Shown: piece by piece, positions 25,608 through 34,162 of the stretch
Numbering within the stretch: the stretch's first letter is position 1
Layout: every line of letters begins with the position of its first letter
Source: Bradyrhizobiaceae bacterium
GTDB taxonomy: Bacteria > Bacteroidota > Ignavibacteria > Kapaibacteriales > Kapaibacteriaceae
Assembly (NCBI GenBank): GCA_024103135.1
Contig: JAGFIZ010000019.1
Coordinates: forward strand, 1-54,163
Length of the DNA: 54,163 bases
Direction of reading: 5' to 3'
Notes under the pieces: generated by a model
Seen by the model: the letters and a program-made list of their open reading frames with translations, nothing else
Told to the model about the DNA's origin: nothing
The model's database searches: none
Translations under genes and position numbers: made by a program

Positions 25608-27442
25608 TAGAGTACCCGCGAAAGCCACATACGCCGATTTACAAGCTGCTGTTCTGTAGGTGCGGACAGCGATTCAATGGTTACGCTTAGTTCTGGGATG
25701 GGCTTCAACTTTGTCGTATAGATCTCGCCGTCTGTCTGTGCCGTGAGGAGTACCTCGGAACTGGACGCGGCGAGAACCTGGTCAAGTAATGACACAGAGG
25801 TGATGCGTGTATTGTTAATGGCAAGGATTTCGTCATCGATTCCTACGCCGGCCTGTGCTGCAGGGCTAGCGTCTTCAACCGAACGGACAAAGACCTTGTT
25901 GTCGCGCATTGAAAGTGTCCATCCAACAAATACTTTCTCGGGTACCTTCGCAAATGCCAGCTTCTCACCAAACATTGGTGCATCCTTCGCCGATGCAGTA
26001 GCTAGCGTGTATCCGACTTCGTTCAACTTCTCTTCGATAGGTAAGTCCTGCGTTGAATTCAACCACCCAAGCAGCATGTCTCTAAACTGCACACCGGTAG
26101 CACGTTCCATGAGGGCAATGGTCTCGTCTTCCGTGAGGCCTACGCCTGGATTTGCAAGGTACCGCTCCCATAACGCACGCAGGGCATGATCCAACGTGCG
26201 TTTACCGTCCGTATGAGCAATGATGTGAAGGTCGAGCAGGAGCATCACAACCCCACCCGCCAGGTAGTAGGATGGGAAGCGATTCGAACCATCTGCTCCT
26301 GCTTGATAGAGTTTGACCCAGGCAAGCAGACTGCTGTCACGAATGCTCATAGCATATCGGCCGGGCACTCGCATCAGCTTCATGATGTGTTCCTTTGCTA
26401 GCGTGCTTAAGTACTCTTCTTGCGTAGCAAAGCCACATCGGTAGTGAAGTAGGTCGTCGTAATAGCTCGTTAGTCCCTCAGCTAGCCAGAGCATGGGTGT
26501 GTATACTTCGCGTTGGTAGTCAAACGGACCTAGCTGGATGGGTCGAATTCGTTTTACATTCCATACATGGAAGAACTCATGGCATAGGAGTGATAACAGA
26601 CGCGTTTGTTTTCCCTTCTCAAGGAAGGTCTCGGGATCCACGGCATTAACCGATCCACGAGCATGCTCGAGTCCACCGCCCCCTCCCGGATACACCTGAA
26701 CGATAAACACATACCGATCGTATGGGAGTCCACCAAAGATGTCGGACTCAACGCCAACGATGCGCTCAAGCTGTTTGCCTAGCCATTGCACGTCCACAGG
26801 CTGAGAACTGGCAACGGCAACTTCGTGGACTGCATCCTTGTATGTAAAGCTGAGCGTCTGATGATTGCCGATCTCAAGCGGACTGTCTACAAGGATGTCA
26901 TACGTTTTGGCTCCGTACCGATACTCCTTCGTTTGAGGTTGAACGGGGCTGAGTGGCGTAGAAATGGTCGACCATTGATGCGATGCTGAGTCTACCACAA
27001 CATGGTGCATTTCGTTCGTTCGGCCCTCGACATACATGAGCGTTGCAGCAGGAACGATGAAGGCATGGTTCCTGTTGATGTGGTTGGTTCGCACTGAGCG
27101 TTCATAGCCATAGACAACATACTCGATGCGAACCTCGCTGACCCCTTGGGTGTCGACGGTGAACGATGTCTTGTCGATCCATGCATAATCAGCACGCTTA
27201 TACCCACCACCGCTGAGCACAGACACCTGGACGTTACCTTGATTGGCAACGTAATCGCGGACCTTATAGCTACCAGGCGTCCACACCGGCATACGCACCG
27301 TGATGCTATCCTCCTTGATCCTGGTAACGATCATCCGAACGGTTACCAGATGTTGTGCTGCTCTCCCAAAGTCAAGTGTGTAGGTGATGGCAGCTGTACT
27401 ACCTAGTACCTCGGCATCACGTTGTTCAACTGTGTAACTCAT
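25607..27442 (-). CDS. M61-family (glycyl aminopeptidase-like) metallopeptidase with PDZ domain
   Basis: 611 residues. The M61 N-terminal beta domain (~1-180) precedes a thermolysin-like catalytic domain with zinc motif HEFFH (in LLCHEFFHVWNVKRIRP, ~290) and third-ligand Glu in WLAEGLTSYYDD (~330). A PDZ domain lies at ~480-585 (DEILAINNTRITSV). It trims peptides with N-terminal Gly or Ala in characterised members. No signal peptide is visible, so it may be cytoplasmic. The start overlaps the J-domain gene stop (ATGA) and the stop overlaps the TPR lipoprotein start (TAATG). Confidence 0.92.
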   Translation of the reverse strand: MSYTVEQRDAEVLGSTAAITYTLDFGRAAQHLVTVRMIVTRIKEDSITVRMPVWTPGSYKVRDYVANQGNVQVSVLSGGGYKRADYAWIDKTSFTVDTQGVSEVRIEYVVYGYERSVRTNHINRNHAFIVPAATLMYVEGRTNEMHHVVVDSASHQWSTISTPLSPVQPQTKEYRYGAKTYDILVDSPLEIGNHQTLSFTYKDAVHEVAVASSQPVDVQWLGKQLERIVGVESDIFGGLPYDRYVFIVQVYPGGGGGLEHARGSVNAVDPETFLEKGKQTRLLSLLCHEFFHVWNVKRIRPIQLGPFDYQREVYTPMLWLAEGLTSYYDDLLHYRCGFATQEEYLSTLAKEHIMKLMRVPGRYAMSIRDSSLLAWVKLYQAGADGSNRFPSYYLAGGVVMLLLDLHIIAHTDGKRTLDHALRALWERYLANPGVGLTEDETIALMERATGVQFRDMLLGWLNSTQDLPIEEKLNEVGYTLATASAKDAPMFGEKLAFAKVPEKVFVGWTLSMRDNKVFVRSVEDASPAAQAGVGIDDEILAINNTRITSVSLLDQVLAASSSEVLLTAQTDGEIYTTKLKPIPELSVTIESLSAPTEQQLVNRRMWLSRVL

Positions 27443-28320
27443 CGATTACCGAAATAGGTGTTTTCCATGAAGTCTTGTGCAAACTGTTGTTGCTCCTGCG
27501 TAACATTCTTCAACTGATCAGCAGTTACCAGTCCATTCGTTAGCTCGGCATAGATCTTCTGCTGTTCAGCGATCTCTGCTGTTCTCCGATCCAGCTCGGC
27601 GTTTAGTTCCTTGGTGTGATTCTCTATCCACACGGGATCTTCCAACTGTACTGCGATGGCAAACGGATCTTCATTTCTAAGTCGTTCAAGCTTACGTTCT
27701 TCGATACGACGACGAGTACCAAGCACCATCTCTTCGTTCCGCCAGCGATCCAGATCCCAAGCGTAACAGTCCTGATCCACCGGTTCATCTGCGCCAAGCG
27801 CCGTGATCAAGGCGCGAAGCCGTGGTGCATCCTTCTGTGCATAGGCCTGCTGCACCTGGTGCCATGACGTGGCATCAGCCGCCGTACCCTTGGCATCGGG
27901 ATGAACCTGCTTGGCCAACACCCTATACATCTTTACCAATTCTTCAGAGCTTGTATTCACGTGAGGGGGCTTGGTACCTTCACCTATAATCGTTTCCGAG
28001 AACCGTTGCCTTACCCGAGCATATTCTGCATCCACGACTCTGTTCACAACTGCCACTGATTCTTCGGTGAGTTTTTCACCGCGTTGAATCTTGATGCTCA
28101 ACAATTCGACTCTACGAAAAAGTTCAGCATACTGCAGGGCAAGCCTTTGGCGCTGGATTTCCAATACACCAAAGTGCTTGTTGTAAAGGTCCATGAGTGT
28201 TGGCTTCATGACCGTCGTCAGCTCATGCCACTCCTCCAATGCAGCTCTGATTGCTCGCCGATGCTCTGCACAGGTGGCACACAGTGCCTGGATTTCGGGG
28301 TGATGATCAAGTTCGGTCAT
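27439..28320 (-). CDS. Helical protein with a central J-domain-like segment
   Basis: 293 residues, mostly charged alpha-helix and coiled coil. An early C14-x2-C17-x2-H20 cluster may bind metal. Residues ~126-165 look like a DnaJ J-domain, with helix II ELVKMYRVLAKQV and the diagnostic H140-P141-D142 tripeptide, then a helix III-like SWHQVQQAYAQKDAPRLRALI. The rest (~190-280) is a coiled coil rich in Arg/Glu. HPD implies it can stimulate a DnaK ATPase; the flanking domains would pick the client. ATG 28320 is preferred over the in-frame TTG two codons upstream. It sits between the BatA/vWA and M61 peptidase genes. Confidence 0.65.
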   Translation of the reverse strand: MTELDHHPEIQALCATCAEHRRAIRAALEEWHELTTVMKPTLMDLYNKHFGVLEIQRQRLALQYAELFRRVELLSIKIQRGEKLTEESVAVVNRVVDAEYARVRQRFSETIIGEGTKPPHVNTSSEELVKMYRVLAKQVHPDAKGTAADATSWHQVQQAYAQKDAPRLRALITALGADEPVDQDCYAWDLDRWRNEEMVLGTRRRIEERKLERLRNEDPFAIAVQLEDPVWIENHTKELNAELDRRTAEIAEQQKIYAELTNGLVTADQLKNVTQEQQQFAQDFMENTYFGNR

Positions 28321-28328
28321 GGACAAAC

Positions 28329-30425
28329 TTACGCGAGTTTATTGCCTTGTTCTGAAGCCCCATATCTCGCTATCAACGACTCGGCTACAGCACAGGCAAG
28401 TGCGAGAACGATGCAAAGCGGCCACAATTCTGATCCTAGCCGGGCTGATTGGACGGCGCCGACAACGTCCCTGCCCTCTGCGACAACAACGTGGTCAGGA
28501 TGTTTGACGAGTGATTTGGCGGATGTTAGCCATTGTTGTGCATCCAAATAGGTAAGCTCACTCTCGGAGGCAGGTGCATTGATACCGAGTGCTGCGAAGA
28601 CAACACTATCCGCCGTACTTACGGAAACCACTCCTGGTAACGGTTGCGCAGCGATGGACAGACTAGAGCCCGAGGCGTGGTGCGTGACCGCTACGGGGAA
28701 CGAAGCTCCTGTAACGTCACGGACAACTGTCTGAGCTTCGCCTTGATACCTTGAGGGTACGGCAATGGTAACTGGCTGTCCAACCGACTCAAGGACAGAG
28801 GAGCCGTACGGTGCGTTAAGGTAAATCACCGATCGAACAAGTGTGGCTGGGAACAATCCTGTTCCAATGAATGATCCCCATTGTGCATCTACAGCTGCTC
28901 CGTAGACGATCACTCTGCCTGCACCGAGAACACTTTCAGTCAGGAATGGCCCAACGTTGGATGTCGCAATGGCAACTCCATTGCTTACAACCAACTGTCG
29001 TTGGATTGAGGGAGACTCTACCATCGACCGTTCACGCTGAGCTTTAAACACTCCTTCAAGTAACGGATGTTTCTCATCAATTGACTTGATGGTCCAGTGA
29101 TCTTTCTGTCCGGCTTCCTTTACGCCTTGTGTTTGCACGTTACACTTGTCCAAGAGTTGCGCAAGTCCTGGCTCATCCGAAGCGAACACTACCAAGCCCC
29201 CTCCCCGCTGAACAAATTGCGTCAGTATGGGAATCTCCGACGAGGTGATTGCTGGATTCACGAGCACGATCACGTCCAATGCTGACGCAAGTGGGGCAAC
29301 ATCCTGAACCGTCGTGTATACCTGTGCTGCACCAATGCTTGCACTGGCAAGTGGAAGCGATAGGACTGACCTCACGATCGACGCAGACAGACCGTTGCCA
29401 ATCACTGCCACCCGAACGGGTGGTGGTATGGCAACGCCGATGAATCGTTTATTATCAGTCTGCATTGCATCCTTCTCTAGCTCTATGCTGATCGGGATGA
29501 GGCCACTTCGTTGCGCAGGTGCTGAAAGGACTATCGATCGTGTTTCGCCGGACGGAACATCAATGGCACGTTGTGCTACGCGAACAGAATGCGTGGCCAT
29601 GGAAACCAACACGCCTGTCGCGTCGATGGAACTACAATTGCGTATGTATGCCTCGACTTCGATGGGACGATCCACCTGTGGCAACTGTGTGAGCAGTCGC
29701 ACGGAATCTATGGCAATGTTCTGCTCGAGTCCTTGCGTCCCCTTGCCAATGGGGACCATGAACACAGTAGCGTCACTCGTCAACACATAGCCGGTGTCGG
29801 AACCAAGCCGACGCATCGTATTAGACTGTGCATCGCTGATCACGAATACTTCCCGATGAGCGTGCTCCGCATCACGCATCAAGCGGTCAGCAGAGTGCAA
29901 TGACTGTGCAGTAATCGCTTGCTCCGAACTCAACTCAATTGCATCAATCTGTGCATCGGCCTGTTGAAACGTGCGTGTGAATCCTACGGTCGAGAACGGG
30001 TCTACGCCAGCCATTGGTAACACACAGACTTCGTCACCGTCATTGAGCATGCTTACGATCCGCTTTGCCTGATCCTTGGCTTGACGCAGACGTTCACCGT
30101 TCTGATCGGTGGCTTCCATGCTGCCACTATTATCGACGACGATCACGACGCTGCTTCGAGCGGTGCTGGACAGCAACGGAAGCTTTGACGGAATCGTAGG
30201 CCGGGCAAAAGCCAAAACGGCAAACACAATGAGCAGCGTGCGCAGTATCAGCAACAACAATTGTTGGAGCTTTAGCCGACGTACACGCGTCTGCTGCAGT
30301 TCCTGCAAGAACCGAACAGTGCTAAACTCAACCGTCCGCATCCTACGCAGGTTCAGCAGATGCAAGAGCAACGGAATGCTTGCAGCGGCTAACCCCAGCA
30401 GAGCAAAGGGATTCAGGAAGTTCAA
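28329..30425 (-). CDS. BatA-type membrane protein with vWA domain
   Basis: 698 residues. The N-terminus FLNPFALLGLAAASIPLLLHLLNLRR is the BatA-domain signature, with a second helix LLLLILRTLLIVFAVLAFA. A von Willebrand A domain (~90-270) has an intact MIDAS start D-N-S-G-S (VVIVVDNSGSMEA). A long beta-rich periplasmic part with a GATase1-like section (~380-480, GLVVFASDEPGL) follows, and one helix near the C-terminus (LCIVLALACAVAESLIA). Such proteins are linked to the aerotolerance (Bat) or envelope-integrity systems of Bacteroidota. The start is TTG 30425, which overlaps the pseudouridine synthase stop as TTGA; no ATG gives the conserved N-terminus. Confidence 0.86.
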   Translation of the reverse strand: MNFLNPFALLGLAAASIPLLLHLLNLRRMRTVEFSTVRFLQELQQTRVRRLKLQQLLLLILRTLLIVFAVLAFARPTIPSKLPLLSSTARSSVVIVVDNSGSMEATDQNGERLRQAKDQAKRIVSMLNDGDEVCVLPMAGVDPFSTVGFTRTFQQADAQIDAIELSSEQAITAQSLHSADRLMRDAEHAHREVFVISDAQSNTMRRLGSDTGYVLTSDATVFMVPIGKGTQGLEQNIAIDSVRLLTQLPQVDRPIEVEAYIRNCSSIDATGVLVSMATHSVRVAQRAIDVPSGETRSIVLSAPAQRSGLIPISIELEKDAMQTDNKRFIGVAIPPPVRVAVIGNGLSASIVRSVLSLPLASASIGAAQVYTTVQDVAPLASALDVIVLVNPAITSSEIPILTQFVQRGGGLVVFASDEPGLAQLLDKCNVQTQGVKEAGQKDHWTIKSIDEKHPLLEGVFKAQRERSMVESPSIQRQLVVSNGVAIATSNVGPFLTESVLGAGRVIVYGAAVDAQWGSFIGTGLFPATLVRSVIYLNAPYGSSVLESVGQPVTIAVPSRYQGEAQTVVRDVTGASFPVAVTHHASGSSLSIAAQPLPGVVSVSTADSVVFAALGINAPASESELTYLDAQQWLTSAKSLVKHPDHVVVAEGRDVVGAVQSARLGSELWPLCIVLALACAVAESLIARYGASEQGNKLA

Positions 30426-31837
30426 GCTTTCTTTCTCCGTGAACTCGAGGTTGACGAGCTCTTGTCAAGGCCGACGAGTTTCTTTAGTTCTGACACTTCT
30501 TCGCGGGTTAGGTGACGGTACTCGCCTCTTGCTAGTCCACGAGTCGAAAGGAATGCATACTGTTTCCTGTCGAGCTTGCGTACATCATAACCGAAGTGTT
30601 CAAACAATCGTCGTACCTCTCGGTTACGGCCTTCCTTGATCTGAACTGAGACCTTGTGTGGGTCACGCGGATCGATAAACACTTCACAAGGTTGCGTTGG
30701 CCCGTCTTCCAACTCAACACCCTTGGCGATTTGCGATGCGTGCTTTGCTTCCATTGGCATGTTTAGCGTGGCATTATACACGCGTACGATGCCATACCGA
30801 GGATGCATCAGACGGTTGCATAGCTCACCATCATTCGTCACCAGGAGTACACCTGTGGTATTGCGATCAAGCCTGCCAACCGTAAATAGACGCGTCTTCA
30901 GTCGTACGATATCAAAAACTGTCTTTCTATCCAGCTCGTCACTTGAAGTTGATATCACGTCCTTCGGCTTGTTGAGGAGCACATAGGTAAGGTGTTTGTA
31001 TCGTGTGATGGGTTCGCCGTTGACGCTGACAAAATCCGTCGGGCCAATCTTCCTGCCTAACTCCAGACAAACCTTCCCATTGATCGTTACCTTACCACTG
31101 GCAATTAACTCGTCGGCTGCTCTACGCGAGGCAACACCGGCATCAGCAATGGCTTTGTTAAGGCGTGCCTCTTGAGGTAGTTCTTGAGTGTTTCTTGCAT
31201 TCCTACGCTGCTTGACGAGATCAAAACTGCGAGAATCGCTTCGAGTTGCTCGTCCACCCTGCCCTTTTGATCTGCTTGTCGAACTACTTGCAGCACGCCT
31301 CTTGTCATTCGAGGCACCATACGATGCATCGCTTTGCCATCTGCGTTTTGGCGATGAACGCTCGTCGCTACGTGGTGCAGATCGACGTTCGTCGCTACGT
31401 GGCGTAGAACGACGCTCGTCGCTACGTGGTGCAGAACGACGCTCGTCACTGCGTGGTGCAGAACGACGCTCATCACTGCGTGGTGCAGAACGACGCTCGT
31501 CACTGCGTGGTGTAGAACGACGCTCATCACTGCGTGGTGCAGAGCGACGCTCGTCACTGCGTGGTGCAGATCGACGTTCGTCGCTACGTGGTGCAGATCG
31601 ACGCTCATCACTGCGTGGTGCGGATCGACGCTCATCACTGCGTGGCGTAGAACGACGTTCGTCACTGCGTGGCGTAGAACGACGCCCGTCGCTACGTGGT
31701 GCGGAACGGCGTTCGTCACTGCGTGGTGCAGGTCGACGCTCGTCACTGCGTGGTGCAGGTCGACGCTCGTCGCTACGTGGTGCAGATGTTCGAGGTTTTG
31801 AAGTTGTTTTTCTAGTTCTATTGCGTGGTTGTTGCAT
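30422..31837 (-). CDS. rRNA pseudouridine synthase (RsuA/RluB family) with long Arg-rich repeat tail
   Basis: Isomerises a uridine of rRNA. The C-terminal ~240 residues are a normal RsuA/RluB enzyme: S4 RNA-binding domain (RLNKAIADAGVASRRAADEL...GKVTINGK) and catalytic domain with the Asp motif GRLDRNTTGVLLVTNDGEL. LLNKPKDV and KEGRNREVRRLFEHFGYDV are further family blocks. The N-terminal ~230 residues are an unstructured basic extension dominated by sixteen 9-residue repeats, [AT]PRSDERRS, then a Ser/Arg/Lys-rich linker. Start codons at 31858, 31849 and 31837 are all in frame; 31837 (MQQPRN) is chosen for its weak upstream GAGA, but this is uncertain. The gene overlaps the LpxL-like gene upstream and BatA downstream. 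Confidence 0.93.
   Translation of the reverse strand: MQQPRNRTRKTTSKPRTSAPRSDERRPAPRSDERRPAPRSDERRSAPRSDGRRSTPRSDERRSTPRSDERRSAPRSDERRSAPRSDERRSAPRSDERRSAPRSDERRSTPRSDERRSAPRSDERRSAPRSDERRSAPRSDERRSTPRSDERRSAPRSDERSSPKRRWQSDASYGASNDKRRAASSSTSRSKGQGGRATRSDSRSFDLVKQRRNARNTQELPQEARLNKAIADAGVASRRAADELIASGKVTINGKVCLELGRKIGPTDFVSVNGEPITRYKHLTYVLLNKPKDVISTSSDELDRKTVFDIVRLKTRLFTVGRLDRNTTGVLLVTNDGELCNRLMHPRYGIVRVYNATLNMPMEAKHASQIAKGVELEDGPTQPCEVFIDPRDPHKVSVQIKEGRNREVRRLFEHFGYDVRKLDRKQYAFLSTRGLARGEYRHLTREEVSELKKLVGLDKSSSTSSSRRKKA
31352..31783 (-). repeat. Sixteen tandem 27-bp repeats inside the pseudouridine synthase gene
   Basis: Exactly 432 bases = 16 x 27. On the coding strand each unit encodes [AT]-P-R-S-D-E-R-R-[SP]; one unit has DGRR and the last has DERSS. 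Unit variants differ mostly at synonymous sites (cgt/cgc, tca/tcg, gca/aca), consistent with duplication followed by drift or conversion. Because 27 is divisible by three the translation frame survives any copy-number change, and long open frames also arise on other strands and frames. Confidence 0.95.
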
Positions 31838-32747
31838 GGCGATTCTCATCGTGAGCATTGGTGGAAGGGGGCTTTGGAGAGCGCCAGCGTCGGTGCTGCC
31901 AGCTCCAAAGTTGTGGGTGTTCAGTGACAACGTCCTGCAGTGCTTGAACGTGTCGGCATGTTAACTGTCTGATTGATTCGGGTGAGTCGTCCAGGTCATC
32001 CGAAGGTAGCTGCCGCACATTGACGATGTATGTGCCATCATCTTGCCTGACTGCTGTTCCAAAGTACAGAGCGGCATGCATCCTCAAGGCCAGTGCTGCG
32101 GGAGCAGCGTAGGTAGGCGTCTCCCGACCGAAGAAGGCAATCCATGGATCTCGTTCGGCCGAGGCATGCTGGTCTGCGAGGAATGCTACAACGCCCCCTT
32201 CCTTCATGGTAGCAACCAAGGAACGGGCAGCGTTGTGCATGGATACCAGTTTGTTGCCATGAAGCGTTCTGTAGGAGTTCAGCAAGGCATCAAGAACAGC
32301 ATTACGTTGGGTATGCGTGACAATCACCAGTGGGTGCTCAAGGACTAGTCCGGCTGCTACGGCCATCCATTCCCAGTTGCCGAGGTGACCGCTCACGAGC
32401 ACCGTTGGCAGACCTTGATCGAGTCGGGACTTGACCTCGTCGAGTCCGCTAATGCGCACACGCCTAAGCAACTCTTCCTTCGACATTGACGGAAGGATCA
32501 TCAACTCTGCGAGACAGATGCCGAGGTTGACGTAGGAACCCGAAACCACTGCCCCCTTCCATCCAGCGTCAGCATCGGGGAAGGCCTGGTCTATATTGTC
32601 TCGGGTGATACGTAGCCGTTTTCTGTCCAGCATCATGAGTCGGCCAATACAGTTGCCTGCAATGCTCACGCATGCACGAGGGACGTGCTGCAATATCCAA
32701 GCAGCGACCTTGAAGGCACTTGCAGAAGCACGATGTGAAATGCTCAC
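31818..32747 (-). CDS. LpxL/HtrB-like lipid A acyltransferase
   Basis: 309 residues of the lysophospholipid acyltransferase family that adds secondary acyl chains to lipid A at the inner membrane. The HX4D/E catalytic motif is HLGNWE (VLVSGHLGNWEWMAVAAG, ~122). Other family blocks are RITRDNIDQAFPD near the N-terminus and VAFLADQHASAERDPWIAFFGRETPT (~190, substrate loop). TEHPQLWSWQHRRWR is the conserved C-terminal WxHRRWK-type element. The start is GTG 32747, two bases after the GWxTD stop. The 3' end overlaps the repeat-tailed pseudouridine synthase start. Confidence 0.9.
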   Translation of the reverse strand: MSISHRASASAFKVAAWILQHVPRACVSIAGNCIGRLMMLDRKRLRITRDNIDQAFPDADAGWKGAVVSGSYVNLGICLAELMILPSMSKEELLRRVRISGLDEVKSRLDQGLPTVLVSGHLGNWEWMAVAAGLVLEHPLVIVTHTQRNAVLDALLNSYRTLHGNKLVSMHNAARSLVATMKEGGVVAFLADQHASAERDPWIAFFGRETPTYAAPAALALRMHAALYFGTAVRQDDGTYIVNVRQLPSDDLDDSPESIRQLTCRHVQALQDVVTEHPQLWSWQHRRWRSPKPPSTNAHDENRHATTTQ

Positions 32748-32749
32748 GG

Positions 32750-34159
32750 TTATCGCTGAGAAGGTTGAAGCGACTCAGTAGGATTGGGATTTGGCGAGAA
32801 CGCTTTAGCGTACAACGAGAACCAGTTTTCGTTGCGCACTTCGCCAAGCATGGTACTATGGACCAATCGATGGTTTTGCAAGAGGTTCGTGTCGACAAAA
32901 TAGAAATACACACCACCTTGCATACCTTGATAGAACCACTCTTCGTATGGCTTTGTGTCGATATCCTGAACATGTTGAATGATCTGCGTCGGCACCCCAT
33001 ACTTCATGAGCACACGCCCACGGTCAGTACGCCATCCGGGGAGCTTAGAGTTTGGCGTATAGAAGGCATTGGCTCTTTCCTTCATCTTTCGAAACTCGTC
33101 CAACCGTTCATTCTGTGGTGTTTCTGGGTTTGGATCACGCTCAAGCCAGAACCGAAAGAGGAATCGTTGTTTAGCCCGGTCGTCCGTCAGTCCCTCTAGC
33201 GTCTGCTTCTCAATTCCAGTCGCAAGCACCAAGCACATCTCAAGCTCTTCCTGGAGTTGAGTGCCAGTACAGGTTGACCATTCAGAGTTTGTAAACCGCT
33301 GCTCTTCTGTATGCAAGGCGCGATTCTCTGGTGGTAGTTCCGGATTGAGAATGTAGAAACGTTTCTTTGTTGTTGCGAGCACAGTCTGCCTGTCTGCAGA
33401 GACTACACTCACTGCAAGAGTATAGACTCCAGTACTCAGAACACCTGCTGGAATGTCTTCGCGCACTACAAGTCCGTCCGATGATCCCTTCAGCTTTGCA
33501 AAAGACGTCATCACCTCCTGCTGAGCATAATCCAGTATCTCGTATTTGAGGTGTACGGTATCCAGGCCATTCACCAATGCGTTATAGCATTCCATGTATA
33601 TCGAAACGCTTGGATCCGTCCCAACCATCTCCGCTCTAGGATTAGGCGAAGCATCAACCCCATTGCGCGAGAATGATTCTGGCGACGCTGCAGTTCGTGG
33701 CAGCGTGAACATGATATCACTCACATCCAGGCGTAATCCAAAGCCACGCACACTCACAGGAAAACTCGAATGCAGCACGCGTGTGGTATCAACCATGTCG
33801 CGAACAGTAATCGAAGCATTCCACTCACCAGGCTCCAGTGTGATCTTTCGTAGGCCTGTAAAGTAGTGTTGATGCTTGGGGTGACTCGACGCGGACATGC
33901 CACCTGTCAGCCATTGGTCGATAACCGTATCGGTACCTGGCGCCGTAAACCGTATCTCACAAAACAACACGCCCTCAAAGCCGTTGGGCTTGAGGGCGTA
34001 TGTTAACGTTGTATCTGGAAAAGCGTAGTTAATCTCTACCCGAGTCTTGTTCTCGGCTCCGCGGAACTGTACAACGTCGACCAAGAACGCAATGTCATGC
34101 GCTTGAACAACAGAGACGGCACCTGTAAAGGCAAGCAGAACAAGGTAAAGATTGAGGAT
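32750..34159 (-). CDS. GWxTD-domain exported protein; start codon non-canonical or mutated
   Basis: About 469 residues. The C-terminal GWxTD domain is clear (PGWRTDRGRVLMKYGVPTQI, then EEWFYQGMQGGVYFYF), and the N-terminal block FLVDVVQFRGAENKTRVEI is also family-typical. Between the PorV-like stop (TAA 34165-34163) and that block, the frame encodes a signal-peptide-like stretch LNLYLVLLAFTGAVSVVQA, but it contains no ATG, GTG or TTG. The first standard start (TTG 34084) would remove the signal sequence. I place the start at ATC 34159 as a marker of the likely true N-terminus. GWxTD proteins in Bacteroidota often sit with PorV-like and TonB genes, as here. The family function is unknown; envelope export is likely. 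Confidence 0.82.
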   Translation of the reverse strand: MLNLYLVLLAFTGAVSVVQAHDIAFLVDVVQFRGAENKTRVEINYAFPDTTLTYALKPNGFEGVLFCEIRFTAPGTDTVIDQWLTGGMSASSHPKHQHYFTGLRKITLEPGEWNASITVRDMVDTTRVLHSSFPVSVRGFGLRLDVSDIMFTLPRTAASPESFSRNGVDASPNPRAEMVGTDPSVSIYMECYNALVNGLDTVHLKYEILDYAQQEVMTSFAKLKGSSDGLVVREDIPAGVLSTGVYTLAVSVVSADRQTVLATTKKRFYILNPELPPENRALHTEEQRFTNSEWSTCTGTQLQEELEMCLVLATGIEKQTLEGLTDDRAKQRFLFRFWLERDPNPETPQNERLDEFRKMKERANAFYTPNSKLPGWRTDRGRVLMKYGVPTQIIQHVQDIDTKPYEEWFYQGMQGGVYFYFVDTNLLQNHRLVHSTMLGEVRNENWFSLYAKAFSPNPNPTESLQPSQR

Positions 34160-34162
34160 AGC

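Noticed and set aside
31352..31783. Regular repeats suggestive of a CRISPR array
   Set aside because: Units are contiguous with no spacers, and they lie in frame within a coding gene.
31188..31964. Long plus-strand open frame of ~258 residues with SLRGAERRS repeats
   Set aside because: It is the antisense reading of the 27-bp repeat array; repeats divisible by three keep several frames open. The minus strand encodes a real pseudouridine synthase.
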